The notes under the pieces were generated by a model that had not been told where the DNA came from, made no database searches, and was given only the letters and a program-made list of their open reading frames with translations. A stretch of 64,000 nucleotides of DNA from assembly GCF_003473485.1 (NCBI RefSeq), contig NC_053047.1, positions 41,960,972 through 42,024,971 on the forward strand. The letters run 5' to 3'. Positions 1 to 9,616 of the stretch are shown here, one piece after another. Position 1 is the stretch's first letter. Every line of letters begins with the position of its first letter. Source of the DNA: Medicago truncatula (lineage: Eukaryota; Streptophyta; Magnoliopsida; Fabales; Fabaceae). A program made the translations under genes and the position numbers.

Positions 1-239
1 ATAAACGCGGGAAAGTTCTCAAGACTGTTCCTAAATTTTGGCTACATGCTTTTACGGCCCATCCAATCATTGTCAACCTTTTGAACAACAAGGATCACGA
101 GATTTTTGATGAGTATCTTAGTTCTATTGAGGTTGAAGATAATCAAGATGTTAGTACAGCCTATTCAATCACCTTTAACTTTAATGACAATGCCTATTTT
201 GATAATCAAAGCATTGCAAAGTCTATTATTTTCATTTAG
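1..239 (+). pseudogene. NAP1-related/SET-like histone chaperone fragment (unit 1, cut by window edge)
   Basis: The frame opening at base 3 encodes about 78 residues, ending at the TAG at 237-239. The blocks PKFWLHAF, HEIFDEYLSSIEVED and YSITFNFNDNAYF match the core of plant NAP1-related proteins (NRP/SET family: PDFWLTAF, YLSSLDVED, YSITFNFNPNPYF). Those proteins are nuclear histone chaperones of about 250 residues, so this is a small internal piece. The upstream part lies outside the window. It is probably one captured exon. Confidence 0.6.
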
Positions 240-394
240 TTTAGTTGACGTAAAATCTATATCTATATAGAAGACATATTCAAATAGCTAGCCCTTATTT
301 TCAGCACATGCAAATTTAGTTTTCTTGCTGTGGATATAAAGCATGCATAATAACTCTCTGCACTCCACACACAACAATTCATGTTGTTAAAGAG

Positions 395-1023
395 TTGTGA
401 AGCCCAGATACTTTAAAATGGATGATGTACCATATCCCCTGCGTATCATGCACCGATACTTGCCCGATACTTCTCGATACGTATCAGGAGAGTATCAGAA
501 GATTAAATGTTACTTTTTTTAAAAACAATTCTCCAATCCTTTTCAGATACATCTGGGATACGAGCGATTGGCGGTGGAAAACTAATTTGTGCGAGCTACC
601 TGATGTTTCTATTATATTTGGTATATATGTAATTGACTAAGTAATGATGTTTTCTATTTATGATATATCATATATGTAATTGACTAATCGTCGCTTTCTT
701 TATTATTAATATTACTTAGATTTATACGTCTATTGTTGTCGTTGTTTGTTTTAAAACGATGCTATTGTTGATTGTTTTGTGAATGCAATTTCACTGATGT
801 GCCTTATCGTTTTTCTATGTCTGTTTGGTCTAGGTTTTGCGCCAATTTTTGTTGCTTTTGAGTTTTAGTCCATATTTTGTATTTTGAGTTTTAATATGTA
901 GTTAAATTTATTTTTTTATTGAAGTATCCCAGCCGTATCGTATCTTGAATTTTAAAATTTTCCCTTATCGGCATATCAGTGCCGTATCGTATCAGTATCA
1001 TATCATGTATCTAGGCTTCATAG
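395..1023. mobile_element. hAT-like MITE (unit 1)
   Basis: The element has 17-bp imperfect terminal inverted repeats (TTGTGAAGCCCAGATAC on the left; the reverse complement of the right end is CTATGAAGCCTAGATAC). It is flanked by near-identical 8-bp duplications, TTAAAGAG at 387-394 and CTAAAGAG at 1024-1031. Eight-base duplications fit the hAT superfamily. Both subterminal regions are rich in GATAC/GTATC words. No transposase is present. An open frame of 72 codons at 422-640 lies inside it and is not a gene. Confidence 0.65.
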
Positions 1024-1879
1024 CTAAAGAGCCTTTAATTGCAAATTTATAGTGCATGGCAATGTAGTATTTCCATATTCAACTTCATTCCTTAAAGAGA
1101 CTGCAGGAAAGAACCATAACCAAACAAGCACGCCTATTTTATGCAGCAGGAATCATCACAAACATATGAAAAATATAAAAATTAAATTTTTGTCTTAAAA
1201 TTTGTACTTGGTTAGGAACCATAACCTCCTTCGTATGTTTCCATGTGGATACTTATTGTTGTGTAGGTAGATGAAAAGATGCAAACACTTGAAGAGGAGA
1301 TGAAATTTTAAGCTACAGGGTTATTAAATTTCATTTTTACATTCCATAGATATTTTATTTACGTTATTATGAGGTAGGCGATATATGGATTGGCTAGCAT
1401 ATAAGTTACTTGAGTCAATTTCGTACACTATGAAATAACAATAGTAAGTTTCCTCGATCTTTTAATGAAGCATTCCTCTTTTTAATTATGTTAATTTCAC
1501 ATATTTATTATGTGATAACTGATACGTTTGTATACTATTTCTTTCTCTATTTTTTGTTTTTGCTTTTTGTTTCCATCTTTCTGTAAATAGTTTGTGACTT
1601 TCGTTCTTTTCCTGGAACATCTTGTGATAGGAAGAAGAACGTTTTGATTGAGCAATTTATTCCAATTTAACTTCTTCAAAAAAAAAAAAAAAACTTATAC
1701 GTTTGTGAATGTTTAAAATTGATAAAAAAAAATCTTGTATTTTTTTATTAGATTCTATATTTAAACTTATTATTGGGAAAGTGTGTCACATATTCCCAAA
1801 TTTTATTTTATTTTTTGTAATTTTCCCTTTGCTATCTCAAAAAGGTAAAATAAAAATTATTTCATATAAATGAAATTTT

Positions 1880-2055
1880 GTTATGTGACCTCCTGTTTAA
1901 TTTTGTCCAAAGGACAAACATAACACTTCAATGTAGTTAGAGATATTTTACAAAATCTTATAACAACTATTTAATTTGTATAAAGAAATCATGTGCTTTA
2001 TACATTATAAATTCATCAAATCCTTCTTTATTTGTTTCATGCAAAAAGGAAAAAT
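1880..2055 (+). promoter_or_regulatory. NCR-A proximal promoter (unit 1)
   Basis: This block is conserved upstream of NCR-A, -B, -C and the orphan promoter D. It contains a TATA-like TATAAATT at 2006-2013, about 45 bases before the start codon. It also contains a perfect palindrome TTTGTCC-AAA-GGACAAA at 1902-1918. NCR genes are normally expressed only in infected nodule cells. The site's role is inferred from conservation alone. Confidence 0.55.
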
Positions 2056-2352
2056 ATGGCTAAAGTCACTAAGTTTGGTTATATTATAATCCACTTTCTT
2101 TCACTATTTTTCCTTGCAATGAACGTTGCAGGTAAGTCATCTTTCATTATTTTACAATTGTTTTTTATACTTCTTACCTAAGCTTTTATCCCCTTTAATT
2201 ACTAAAATTTTTACCTTCTTTTTATCATCATAGGAGGTCGTGAATGTCATGCGAACTCTCATTGTGTAGGTAAAATTACCTGTGTGCTTCCTCAGAAACC
2301 GGAATGTTGGAATTATGCATGTGTTTGTTATGATTCAAATAAATATCGTTGA
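2056..2352 (+). CDS. NCR-A: nodule-specific cysteine-rich peptide (unit 1)
   Basis: This is a two-exon gene: exon 1 at 2056-2131, a phase-1 intron at 2132-2233 (GTAAGT...ATAG, 102 bp), and exon 2 at 2234-2352. The product is 64 residues. Residues 1-25 form a signal peptide (MAKVTKF followed by a long hydrophobic core). The mature part has six cysteines spaced C-x5-C-x5-C-x7-C-x4-C-x-C and ends DSNKYR, with a predicted net charge near +2. This gene structure, with the signal peptide in exon 1 and the mature peptide in exon 2, is the NCR hallmark. Family members enter the symbiosome through the secretory pathway and drive terminal differentiation of rhizobia. The start is fixed by the signal peptide and by conservation with NCR-B and NCR-C. 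The conserved promoter lies just upstream. The specific role of this peptide is unknown. Confidence 0.9.
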
Positions 2353-2369
2353 TGATAAAGTGTTCCATG

Positions 2370-2412
2370 TGTAGGAATTACACATGTGTTTGTCATAATT
2401 CAAATAATTATG
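2370..2412 (+). repeat. Duplicated exon-2 tail downstream of NCR-A
   Basis: Eighteen bases after the stop codon, the sequence repeats the end of exon 2. It would read C-R-N-Y-T-C-V-C followed by a NSN-like tail. The same duplication follows NCR-B (9571-9616) and NCR-C (13846-13893), so it predates the module duplications. Copies in other units are at 26300-26342 and 50242-50284. Confidence 0.75.
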
Positions 2413-2637
2413 AATGTTCTATGACATGTCATTTAACTAATGAGTTGGCATTCAATAATTGAATTTGTTTTGTATTTATTTCCCTTTAATAATTTCACAG
2501 ATTTTGTGGTCTTTGATGATGGTAATTTAAAAAACATTGTGCAGTAAATAATATTATTAAGATTATCTTCTTTGTCTTCATTTTATATTAATATATTTAT
2601 TGTTACTTTAGTTAATTGTTTGTAGGATACAATGAAA

Positions 2638-2748
2638 GAGTTCTTTTTTAATCGAACTTTAGTTAATTGTTACTTTAGTTAATCGAACCTGAGATCTCTG
2701 GAGGAGCGAACTCCAAGATCCCAAGTCAACCACTAGGCCAATCCCAAA
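2638..2748 (-). mobile_element. tRNA-derived SINE in NCR-A 3' flank (unit 1)
   Basis: Read on the minus strand, it starts with a box-A-like TGGCCTAGTGGTT, has a box-B-like GGTTCGATT, and ends in a short A tail (the T run at 2643-2649). Target-site duplications are TAGGATACAATGAAA (2623-2637) and TAGGTTACAATGAAA (2749-2763). Module C is uninterrupted at this site (TAGGATACAATGAAATAC), which confirms the insertion. Copies lie at 26568-26678 and 50510-50620. Confidence 0.7.
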
Positions 2749-2885
2749 TAGGTTACAATGAAATAGTTAAGTTAAATAAATAATAAATTTAACAACTTTT
2801 AGTATAGTTTAATATTATCAAAATTGATTCAATACAATTAATGGTATATAAACGATATATCCCCTAAAAAAATGCATATAAATGA

Positions 2886-3543
2886 TCCTTATTTATTAAT
2901 TTCGTTTGGTCTGCAACAATTTAACCTAATTTTTTTCCGCTCATTTGGTTTATTAGGTTTGCCATTATTTAACCTAACAAATTCCATCTAAAAACAAATG
3001 CATCGCACCAATTTCATTCATATCCTCTTGCCTTTTTCCGTTTTTTGAAGAAAATATTTTCTAACTTATCCTTATTTATTAAACCTAATTTTTTCCCTCT
3101 CATTTGCTTTATTAGGGTTGCAATTATTTAACCTAACAAATTTCATCTAAAAAAATGCATCGCACCAATTTCATTCCTATCCTCTTGCTATTTTTTTTTT
3201 TTTTAAGAAAATATTTTCTACACTTATTTGGTGTTGCACGTTTGTTGTAGAAACTATGAGCATATCAATGATCACGTTTGACACCTTCTATTTTATACTT
3301 TTTTTTCGGCTACCCTAATTTCCATCTAAACTTGGTTATATATACCCGAATTATTGATAGGATTACCGAATTTTCTTTTATAATATTTTCGAATTTCATA
3401 CATTTTATGAAATGTTTTATTTTGTCTACTATGGAGTATCACGTGTTATTTTTTTCACCATTACCTATTATATAGTGCATTTTATTATCTGTATGTCAAT
3501 CCCTTTACATTAAACCCGAGCTGAGCACGGGTCAAAAATCTAA
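2886..3543 (+). mobile_element. Non-autonomous Helitron (unit 1)
   Basis: The element begins with TC at 2886 and ends with CTAA at 3540-3543. A hairpin with arms ACCCG and CGGGT (3514-3532) lies seven bases before the terminus. It sits between host A and T. Modules B and C have the empty site (ATGATATATATAAAC), so both ends are exact. Inside are two tandem copies of a ~180-bp segment (about 2886-3066 and 3067-3228). It encodes no Rep/helicase. Confidence 0.8.
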
Positions 3544-4070
3544 TATATATAAACAATGTAACACACAATTTTCTCAAATAGATAATATTTCTTTTTTTAT
3601 TATTTTAAAACAGTTCATAAGGCTTACTAAAAGAATTCATGGCCATTTTTAATATAAAATCAGTAAAAATCACTTTCTTTCGAAAGCATTTTACAAAATG
3701 ACAACCTGAATCAAGTACTATATTTTATTAATCGTTTTCGAGCCATGAGTTTTAAACTCCAATCTTACACTTTGTAAAAAAATAAATATGAAATTGTGTA
3801 TAAGCATTGATTTTCCATTGCAATATCATTTACACAAAATAGCAAGTTTGGTTACGCGTCCAAATAGTTTCGATGTCGAATTCACCGAATGTTAATAAGC
3901 TACATAGTTTAGCTTCACACTAAACGCATGGTTGCATTCACGCCACATCTGTACCAAACACTGGCTAAGTCATAACATTGATTCCTAATGAACAAGAACA
4001 AATTAAACAATAAACTAGTAAAATAACTAATAGATCGAACAGGCACATACATAATCAAGAGAAATATTAG
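3544..4070. other. AT-rich NCR-module flank, no gene
   Basis: This stretch is paralogous to the module C flank (about 14240-14785) and, in part, to module B (10050-10240). I see no coding region. Copies follow in units 2 and 3. Confidence 0.6.
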
Positions 4071-4743
4071 AATGTTATGGATACTTTAGAGAGTTTAGTT
4101 AAAATTAATAAAAAGTTTTACCATTCTTTTATAGTTTCCACTCTAAAGTATCCATAACATTTTAATATTGAAAATAGGAATCCGGAATCCACCAAAAATT
4201 GAGAAAAACTTTCTAAAATATTATTCAATAAATAAAAAGTTTCCTCCTACAACTGTTAAGTTTAAATAGGAAAATAACAAAACCCAACTGGGCCAAAAAT
4301 AATAAACTAAAACAAAAAAAGGAAATTACTAAAATGCTAAAATAAAAATATTTTAGAAAATATTATGGAAACCCTCCTACATCAATCATCTATACGTATT
4401 GCTTATGTTGGTGAGAATAATAAAATTCATTGTTGAATATGTTCTTTGTTTGGTAAAATGATGAAAGTATTTTATGAACGTATCCAATCTGACGCATTCT
4501 ATTTTTTCTTTATTGTGGTATTGTTGTGTGTTTGTTACTGTTGAAGATTAATTCATATTTCAATCTTAGTTAGTAGGTTTAGTTAGTGAAGGTGTTAACC
4601 TAACTTTAGAGAGTTTTTTTTCAATTTTTGGTGGATTCCGGATTCCTATTTTCACAAGTTTTTCGCTTGCCAACTTATTTATTTCAATCAAGGTTTAGCG
4701 CTTGCTAGCCTACGCTTCTAATTGCGTCAGTTGGTATCAGAGC
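4071..4743. mobile_element. Rearranged LTR relic with inverted piece and primer binding site (unit 1)
   Basis: A perfect inverted repeat of about 21 bp (4071-4091 against 4141-4161) is followed by an LTR reading on the minus strand (about 4163-4393). Next comes a segment that is the reverse complement of module C 15050-15190. Last is the 3' end of the same LTR family on the plus strand, ending CA at 4729. TGGTATCAGAGC at 4732-4743 is a tRNA-iMet primer binding site. In module C the equivalent LTR is not inverted, so this looks like an inversion or two opposed insertions. Confidence 0.6.
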
Positions 4744-4784
4744 AGGTTTCTCCCGTTCTTTTCCTAACTTAATCAGCCATGGGA

Positions 4785-4930
4785 CACTACTAGAAAAAGC
4801 AAAATTAGCGAGGGAAATTAGTGACCGAAAAAATGAAATTCCTCATAAATTTCTTGGTCGCAAAATTTAGTGACGGAATTAGAGAGGGATTTTACGTTTT
4901 CCCTCACTAAATTTAATTTTTTTAGTAGTA
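4785..4930. mobile_element. CACTA-type MITE (unit 1)
   Basis: This 146-bp element begins CACTACTAGAAAAA and ends TTTTTTTAGTAGTA. The ends are inverted repeats with the diagnostic CACTA terminus. A GGA duplication lies at 4782-4784 and 4931-4933. The related gag relic in module C reads GGGAGATCA without interruption, so the insertion is exact. It has no coding capacity. Confidence 0.8.
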
Positions 4931-5310
4931 GGAGATCAGTGAGTGAAGAAAATCACGGCTTTAACTGTGGCCGTCAAAGCTTTGTCAGATCAGATGGCGT
5001 TCCACGTGGTAGAAACAATCGAATTGTTGAGGATTCAAGTTCTTTAAAGATAGAGAAAACTGATTTCGAAGAGAAAATATCAAATCACTTGAAGAAGCTG
5101 CAGATTTTACAAGAACATGTCAATTCAGTTAAATCTATTGAAAAGGATCACAAATCAAGAAAGTGGAGGAGGTAAAACTACACGTATGGATGCAAAAGGG
5201 AAAATAACAAGTTTAATTAGTTGCTAAAAATTAAAGGACTATAACTTGGCAACCAAAATAGAGGAAGCAATAAAAAATAACGAGAATTTGGAGGCTATCA
5301 CACAAGAAAG
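4931..5310 (+). pseudogene. gag-like relic joined to a DEAD-box helicase fragment (unit 1)
   Basis: After the CACTA MITE, a retroelement gag-like N-terminus resumes (ALTVAVKALSDQMA, then PRGRNNRIVEDSSS and DFEEKISNH). From about 5165 it joins a piece reading [17 protein letters not shown], then [17 protein letters not shown]. That piece resembles the region after motif VI in plant DEAD-box RNA helicases of the RH39 type (TGRTARMGAKGKVTSLV...IEEA). Stops and frame changes rule out a working protein. Module C carries a longer version (15534-16438). Confidence 0.55.
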
Positions 5311-5332
5311 TATCTGAATAGAGGCAACTAGG

Positions 5333-5572
5333 TTGGAATATTCAATGCCTCACACTTATTGGGTTACTTATGTTTCTCATGTGGATGTGTGGGATATTCG
5401 CGGTGGAAGAGCATCTATTACATTCCTTCAATGGCATATAATGTCACCTGCTATGTTTTCCAAAGCGTACCATCTTTTCATTTCATTCAATGGGACCTTG
5501 GAGGGTGGTCTCCTGTTCATTGGAGGAGTCAACATGCATGAGAAGTTCTTTATTAGAGGTCGAGTTCTTTAG
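5333..5572 (+). other. Open but unrecognised segment before an LTR (unit 1)
   Basis: Two overlapping frames are open here (79 codons from 5333; 60 from 5359). It ends about 13 bases before the LTR at 5585. It may be the degraded end of a retroelement polyprotein. I recognise no domain in either frame. The same segment recurs at 29263-29502 and 53206-53445. Confidence 0.3.
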
Positions 5573-5584
5573 AGGTGGTGGGGC

Positions 5585-6100
5585 TGACGTATGAGGGTTT
5601 CCATAGTATTTTTATTTTAGCTTTAGTTTTAGTAATTTTCTGTTTGTTATTTTTGGCCCATTAGGGTTTTGTTATTTTCCTATTTAAGCTTAACAGTTGT
5701 AGCCTAGGAAGAAACTTTTATTAATTCAATAATATTTTATATAGAGTTTTCTAACAGTTGTAGCCTACGAAGAAACTTTTATTCATTCAATAATATTTTA
5801 TAGAGTTTTCTAAATTTCTGGTGGATTCTATAACACTATTTTCAGATGTTTGTCACTTGCAAACTTGTTCTTTTCTATCTAGGTTTAGCACTTGTTAGCC
5901 TACGTTCCGACTGCGTCAGTTGGTATCAGAGCAGGTTTCTCCAGTTCTTTTCCTAATGTGATCAGCCATGAGAGATCAACCAGTGACAAAAATCGCGGCT
6001 TTAACTGCAGCCATCAAAGCTCTGTCAGATTAGATGGCGGCGTTGACAGCTAAGGTTGACGACCACAACAACAACAACAACTGAAACAATCTGAACAGGG
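5585..6100 (+). mobile_element. LTR (5585-5918), primer binding site and gag stub (unit 1)
   Basis: The LTR begins TGACGTATGAGGG and ends CTGCGTCA. It carries an internal duplication of ~60 bp (around 5690-5800, AACAGTTGTAGCCTA twice). A tRNA-iMet primer binding site (TGGTATCAGAGC) follows at 5921-5932. From ATG 5968 a gag-like stub reads MRDQPVTKIAALTAAIKALSD, then a stop, then MAALTAKVDD and a poly-Asn run ending in TGA. The same family is seen in modules A and C. Confidence 0.7.
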
Positions 6101-6114
6101 AAGGAGTACAAATT

Positions 6115-6430
6115 TTGGTTATTAGGGCTCATAATAACAACCATACTACTGTTATGTACAGAAAATCTGAACATACCCGTGAATCTGATTTAGTAGAGTA
6201 TGAGCATAGACATTACAAAACACTGAAGGATGATTACTACAAGTTTAAAATCTTAGATTCGATATATCGTTGTCCATTTTGTTACAACAAAGATTACTCT
6301 TTGACCGACCTTTTGAGAATGATTTCATAATGGCAGGTAACTCGCGTAAGACGGATAAAGATATTGCCAAACACTCTGTTTTGATAATGTATATTCAAAG
6401 GTATCTTAATGTTAAAGTTGATGAAACATT
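6115..6430 (+). pseudogene. zf-XS domain fragment, SGS3/IDN2/FDM family (unit 1)
   Basis: The first frame (to 6330) contains HYKTLKDDYYKFKI and YRCPFCYNKDYSLTDLLR, matching the zf-XS zinc finger (C-x2-C and LL-x-H). The expected His is lost to a frameshift. A second frame continues with AGNSRKTDKDIAKHSVLIMYIQRYLNV, typical of the linker after the finger in XH/XS proteins. Intact family members act in RNA-directed DNA methylation and siRNA production. Here only a broken fragment remains, running into a LINE. Confidence 0.6.
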
Positions 6431-7350
6431 TACCATCATCAATAATGCTGCTTTCCGGTTCCACCCAAGATGTAAAAGGTTGAACTTAATTCATGTGTGT
6501 TTTGCTGATGATTTGCTGCTATTTTCTAGAGGTGATGTGGATTCTGTCTCACAACTTTTTGAAGCTTTTAGCTTGTTTAGTGCTGCTTTTGGCCTTAAAG
6601 CAAATCAGGTTAAGAGCTCAATTTATTTGGGAGGTGTATCCATGAGCTTTCAAGATGCTATTGTCACTAAGTTTAACCTCATCAAAGATGAGCTTCCTTT
6701 TCGGTACCTTGGGGTCCCCTTGTCATCCAAAAAATTATCTGTTATTCAGTGTCAACCTTTGGTGAAGAGGATTATTTGTAGAATCGAAAATTGGTCTTCT
6801 AGGTTGTTATGTATGCTGGTAGGTTACAACTTATCAAATCAGTCTTGTTTGGTGTTCAAACTTATTGGAGTCAGGTTTTTGTGCTTCCTCATAAGGTTCT
6901 AAAACTTATTCAAACAGCTTGTAGGGTATTTGTCTGGACCGGAAAATCTGGCACTTCCAAAAGAGTTCTTATTGCTTGGGAGCGTATATGTCTACCTAAG
7001 ACAGCTGGTGGGTGGAATGTAATTGATTTGAAAGTTTGGAATCAAACTGCAATTTGTAAACTTCTTTGGAATTTGGCCAACAAGAAGGATGTTTTATGGG
7101 TGAAATGGGTTCGTGAATATTACACTAAGGGGAGGAATGTGCTACTCATGGATGTGTCTGCACAAGCTCCATGGGTAATAAAAAAAGTCTTTGGTGCAAC
7201 AAAGACTATTTCAAGTGTTGATGGCAGTATTTTTCAACAAGCTAATTTCTCTATTAAAAGAATGTATAATGCTTTAAGAGGTGACTTTGCAAAGGTTGGT
7301 TGGAGGAAAATGATATGTAATAATCCAGCCCCTCCAAAATGTTTGTTTGA
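6431..7350 (+). pseudogene. LINE reverse-transcriptase fragment, frameshifted (unit 1)
   Basis: The first frame reads FRFHPRCKRLNLIHVCFADDLLLF, containing the catalytic FADD box (6501-6512), then FRYLGVPLSSKK, typical of plant L1-type LINE ORF2. A frameshift near 6805 moves the rest (YAGRLQLIKSVLFGVQTYW, GWNVIDLKVWN) into another frame, ending around KCLF at about 7350. Neither endonuclease nor RNase H is present. The fragment is joined directly to the zf-XS piece. Confidence 0.8.
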
Positions 7351-8280
7351 GGTGGAACCAAACAATAAAATGCACCTCAAAGGAGTTGAATTCCCTCAAA
7401 ACATTCCCCCATCCAAACACACTCTAAGTGTATTTGAAGTATTATATGATTATTTATCATGTTGCTAATTCAATTTCAAAAAATCATTTTATAATATTTG
7501 TAATTTAAAAAAGAAAAGTAAACCCCCCTCCCTTCCACTCCTAAACCCTCCATCCAAACACACCCTTAGAGTTCAATTTTTTTTATCCAAACATACCAAA
7601 ACAAACAAAGTAACATTACAACTCAAGCTAAACCTTGTCTTTTGGACTACTAAATATACATATATAGATATTATGATAAATCCTTATCTCAAAAAAGTGC
7701 AGTGGAGATAAAACAAGAAATTACTTCAAAGGCAATAAATTGACTAACTAGCCTTGGTTTTTCATCATCTCATAACGAATTTCTAATATATATGGAGCAA
7801 CATGACGACCTTGTATCATGTAGTGAACATATGATCTAAGGGTGATCAGATGAACAACTTGACATATATATATATATGGAGGGACGTTAGATCCCATCGA
7901 ACTAGCTAACCACTTTAAGAAAACCCTTATTCCAATAACTGATAATTAATGAGAATTAATCCAACAAAGAAATAGAGAGGATTCAATGAATCACAATTAC
8001 CATTAAAATCTGCAATCAAAACCTTTAATTTTCAATAATCAACTTAACTGTTTTGCAATGAAATCAAACTTGAAAACTCCCCCTCCCATTTTACATTATT
8101 TACTGTTTTAATAAGTTTAGGTAGTTGCCTAGTTAAAACGACAATTTCCGTATAGACGATTTTACTTACTACTTTATTACTAGAAAACAGTCTGGTGCAC
8201 TTCCTGAATTTAGTTATCAATGATTAGGGTGGATCTTACATTCTTTTGCATGATGTTGATGATTGATGTTTAATGTTTAT
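7351..8280. other. Non-coding AT-rich stretch (unit 1)
   Basis: The LINE similarity ends abruptly at about 7350. The rest includes C-rich CATCCAAACACAC-type words at 7410-7425 and 7550-7570, reminiscent of MITE ends, and a short TA run at 7864-7876. No gene, RNA or complete element is recognised. Confidence 0.5.
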
Positions 8281-8282
8281 TA

Positions 8283-8574
8283 CTACCTCCGTCCCTAATT
8301 ATAAGACCCTTTTGAGAATTTTTTTGTCCCTTTTTATAAGACCATTTTGCTATTTCCAACTACATTAATTATTTCTTTACATACATGCCCCTATTATTAT
8401 ACATCTTTTTCTTCAATCAACAATAAATAACATATTGAAAACATAAACCAACTCTCTCTCTTAAAGGATAAAATTGTAAAAACAATAGTAATTGCAAACA
8501 TATTTAATACAAATATCCACTATCTTAATTCCCGTTATTTTTTCAAAAGGGTCCTATATTAGGGACGGAGGTAG
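8283..8574. mobile_element. Stowaway-like MITE (unit 1)
   Basis: The 292-bp element has the Stowaway terminus CTACCTCCGTCCC and its inverted copy GGGACGGAGGTAG, flanked by TA on both sides (8281-8282 and 8575-8576). Stowaway elements are non-autonomous Tc1/mariner derivatives. It sits just upstream of the NCR-B module. Units 1 and 2 share a damaged inner right arm that is intact in unit 3. Confidence 0.9.
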
Positions 8575-9079
8575 TACTAGTTTTACTTTATTGGATATGA
8601 TTTCTCACTTCCCATGTTTCCATATAATTACTCATTGTTGTATAGGTAGATGAAAAGATGGAAACACTTGAAGAGGGGACGGAAGTTTAAGCTACAGAGT
8701 TACCTAAATTTCATTTTTACAGTCCATAGTTTTTTTTAACGTTATTATGAGGTAGTCGATGTATAGATCGGTTAGCAGATAAGTTACTTTAGAGTCAATT
8801 TTGTACACTATGATAAAACAATAGTAAGTTTTCTCGATCTTTTAATGAAGTATTCATCTTTTTGCTTACGTTAATTTCACATGTTTATCATGTAATAACT
8901 TATCTGTTTATGAATGTTTTAAATTGAAATTTTTCTTGTATTTTTTATTAGATTCTATATTTAAACTCTTTCTCAATAAAGTGTGACACATGTTCCCAAA
9001 TTGTATTTCATTTTTGTAATTTTCCATTTTCTATCTCGAAAGGGTAAAATAAAAATTATTTCACATAAATGGAATTTTT

Positions 9080-9255
9080 TTATGTTACCTCTTCACTAAT
9101 TTTATCAAAGGGACAAACTTAACTCTTCAATGTAGTTAAGACACATTTTACTATGTCTTATAACAACTATTTAATTTGTGTAAAGAAACCGTGTGCTTGA
9201 TACATTATAAATTTATCAAATTATTTTTTATTTATTTCATGATAAAGAGAAAAAT
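9080..9255 (+). promoter_or_regulatory. NCR-B proximal promoter (unit 1)
   Basis: It is paralogous to the NCR-A promoter, with a TATA-like TATAAATT at 9206-9213. The palindrome seen in A, C and D has decayed here to TTTATCA-AAG-GGACAAA (9101-9117), so only the right arm is kept. Confidence 0.5.
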
Positions 9256-9553
9256 ATGGCTAATGTCACTAAGTTCGTTTATATTGCGATCTACTTTCTT
9301 TCACTATTTTTCATTGCAAAGAACGATGCCACCGGTAAGTCATTGTTTATTATTTTAAAATTTTATTCTTAACTTATTACCTAACCTTTTATCCCCTTTA
9401 ATTAGTAACATTTATATCTTCTCTTTTATCATTACAGCAACTTTTTGTCATGACGACTCTCATTGTGTAACAAAAATTAAGTGTGTGCTTCCTCGGACAC
9501 CGCAATGTAGGAATGAAGCATGTGGTTGTTATCATTCCAATAAATTTCGATGA
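9256..9553 (+). CDS. NCR-B: nodule-specific cysteine-rich peptide (unit 1)
   Basis: Exon 1 is 9256-9334, a phase-1 intron of 103 bp spans 9335-9437 (GTAAGT...ACAG), and exon 2 is 9438-9553. The 64-residue product starts MANVTKFVYIAIYF, a signal peptide of about 25 residues. Six cysteines have the same spacing as NCR-A (C-x5-C-x5-C-x7-C-x4-C-x-C). The mature peptide reads CHDDSHCVTKIKC, then PQCRNEACGCYHSNKFR, with a net charge near +3. The coding sequence is identical in all three units. As an NCR peptide it is expected to be secreted into the symbiosome of infected nodule cells. A Stowaway MITE lies ~680 bp upstream and a SINE ~285 bp downstream. Confidence 0.9.
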
Positions 9554-9570
9554 CGATAAAATGTTCCATG

Positions 9571-9616
9571 TGTGAATTACACATGTGTTTGTTATAATTC
9601 AAATAAATATCGCTGA
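9571..9616 (+). repeat. Duplicated exon-2 tail downstream of NCR-B
   Basis: It repeats the end of an NCR exon 2 just after the stop (TGT-GAATTACACATG..., with two bases deleted) and ends with its own CGC-TGA. It is closer to the NCR-C/NCR-A type tail than to NCR-B's own, which suggests an ancestral duplication. Copies lie at 33502-33547 and 57454-57499. Confidence 0.7.

Noticed and set aside
422..640. 72-codon open frame conserved in all units
   Set aside because: It is inside the hAT-like MITE and made largely from its GATAC/GTATC repeats.
9176..9358. 60-codon frame overlapping NCR-B exon 1
   Set aside because: It is in a different frame from the signal peptide, starts in the promoter and runs into the intron.
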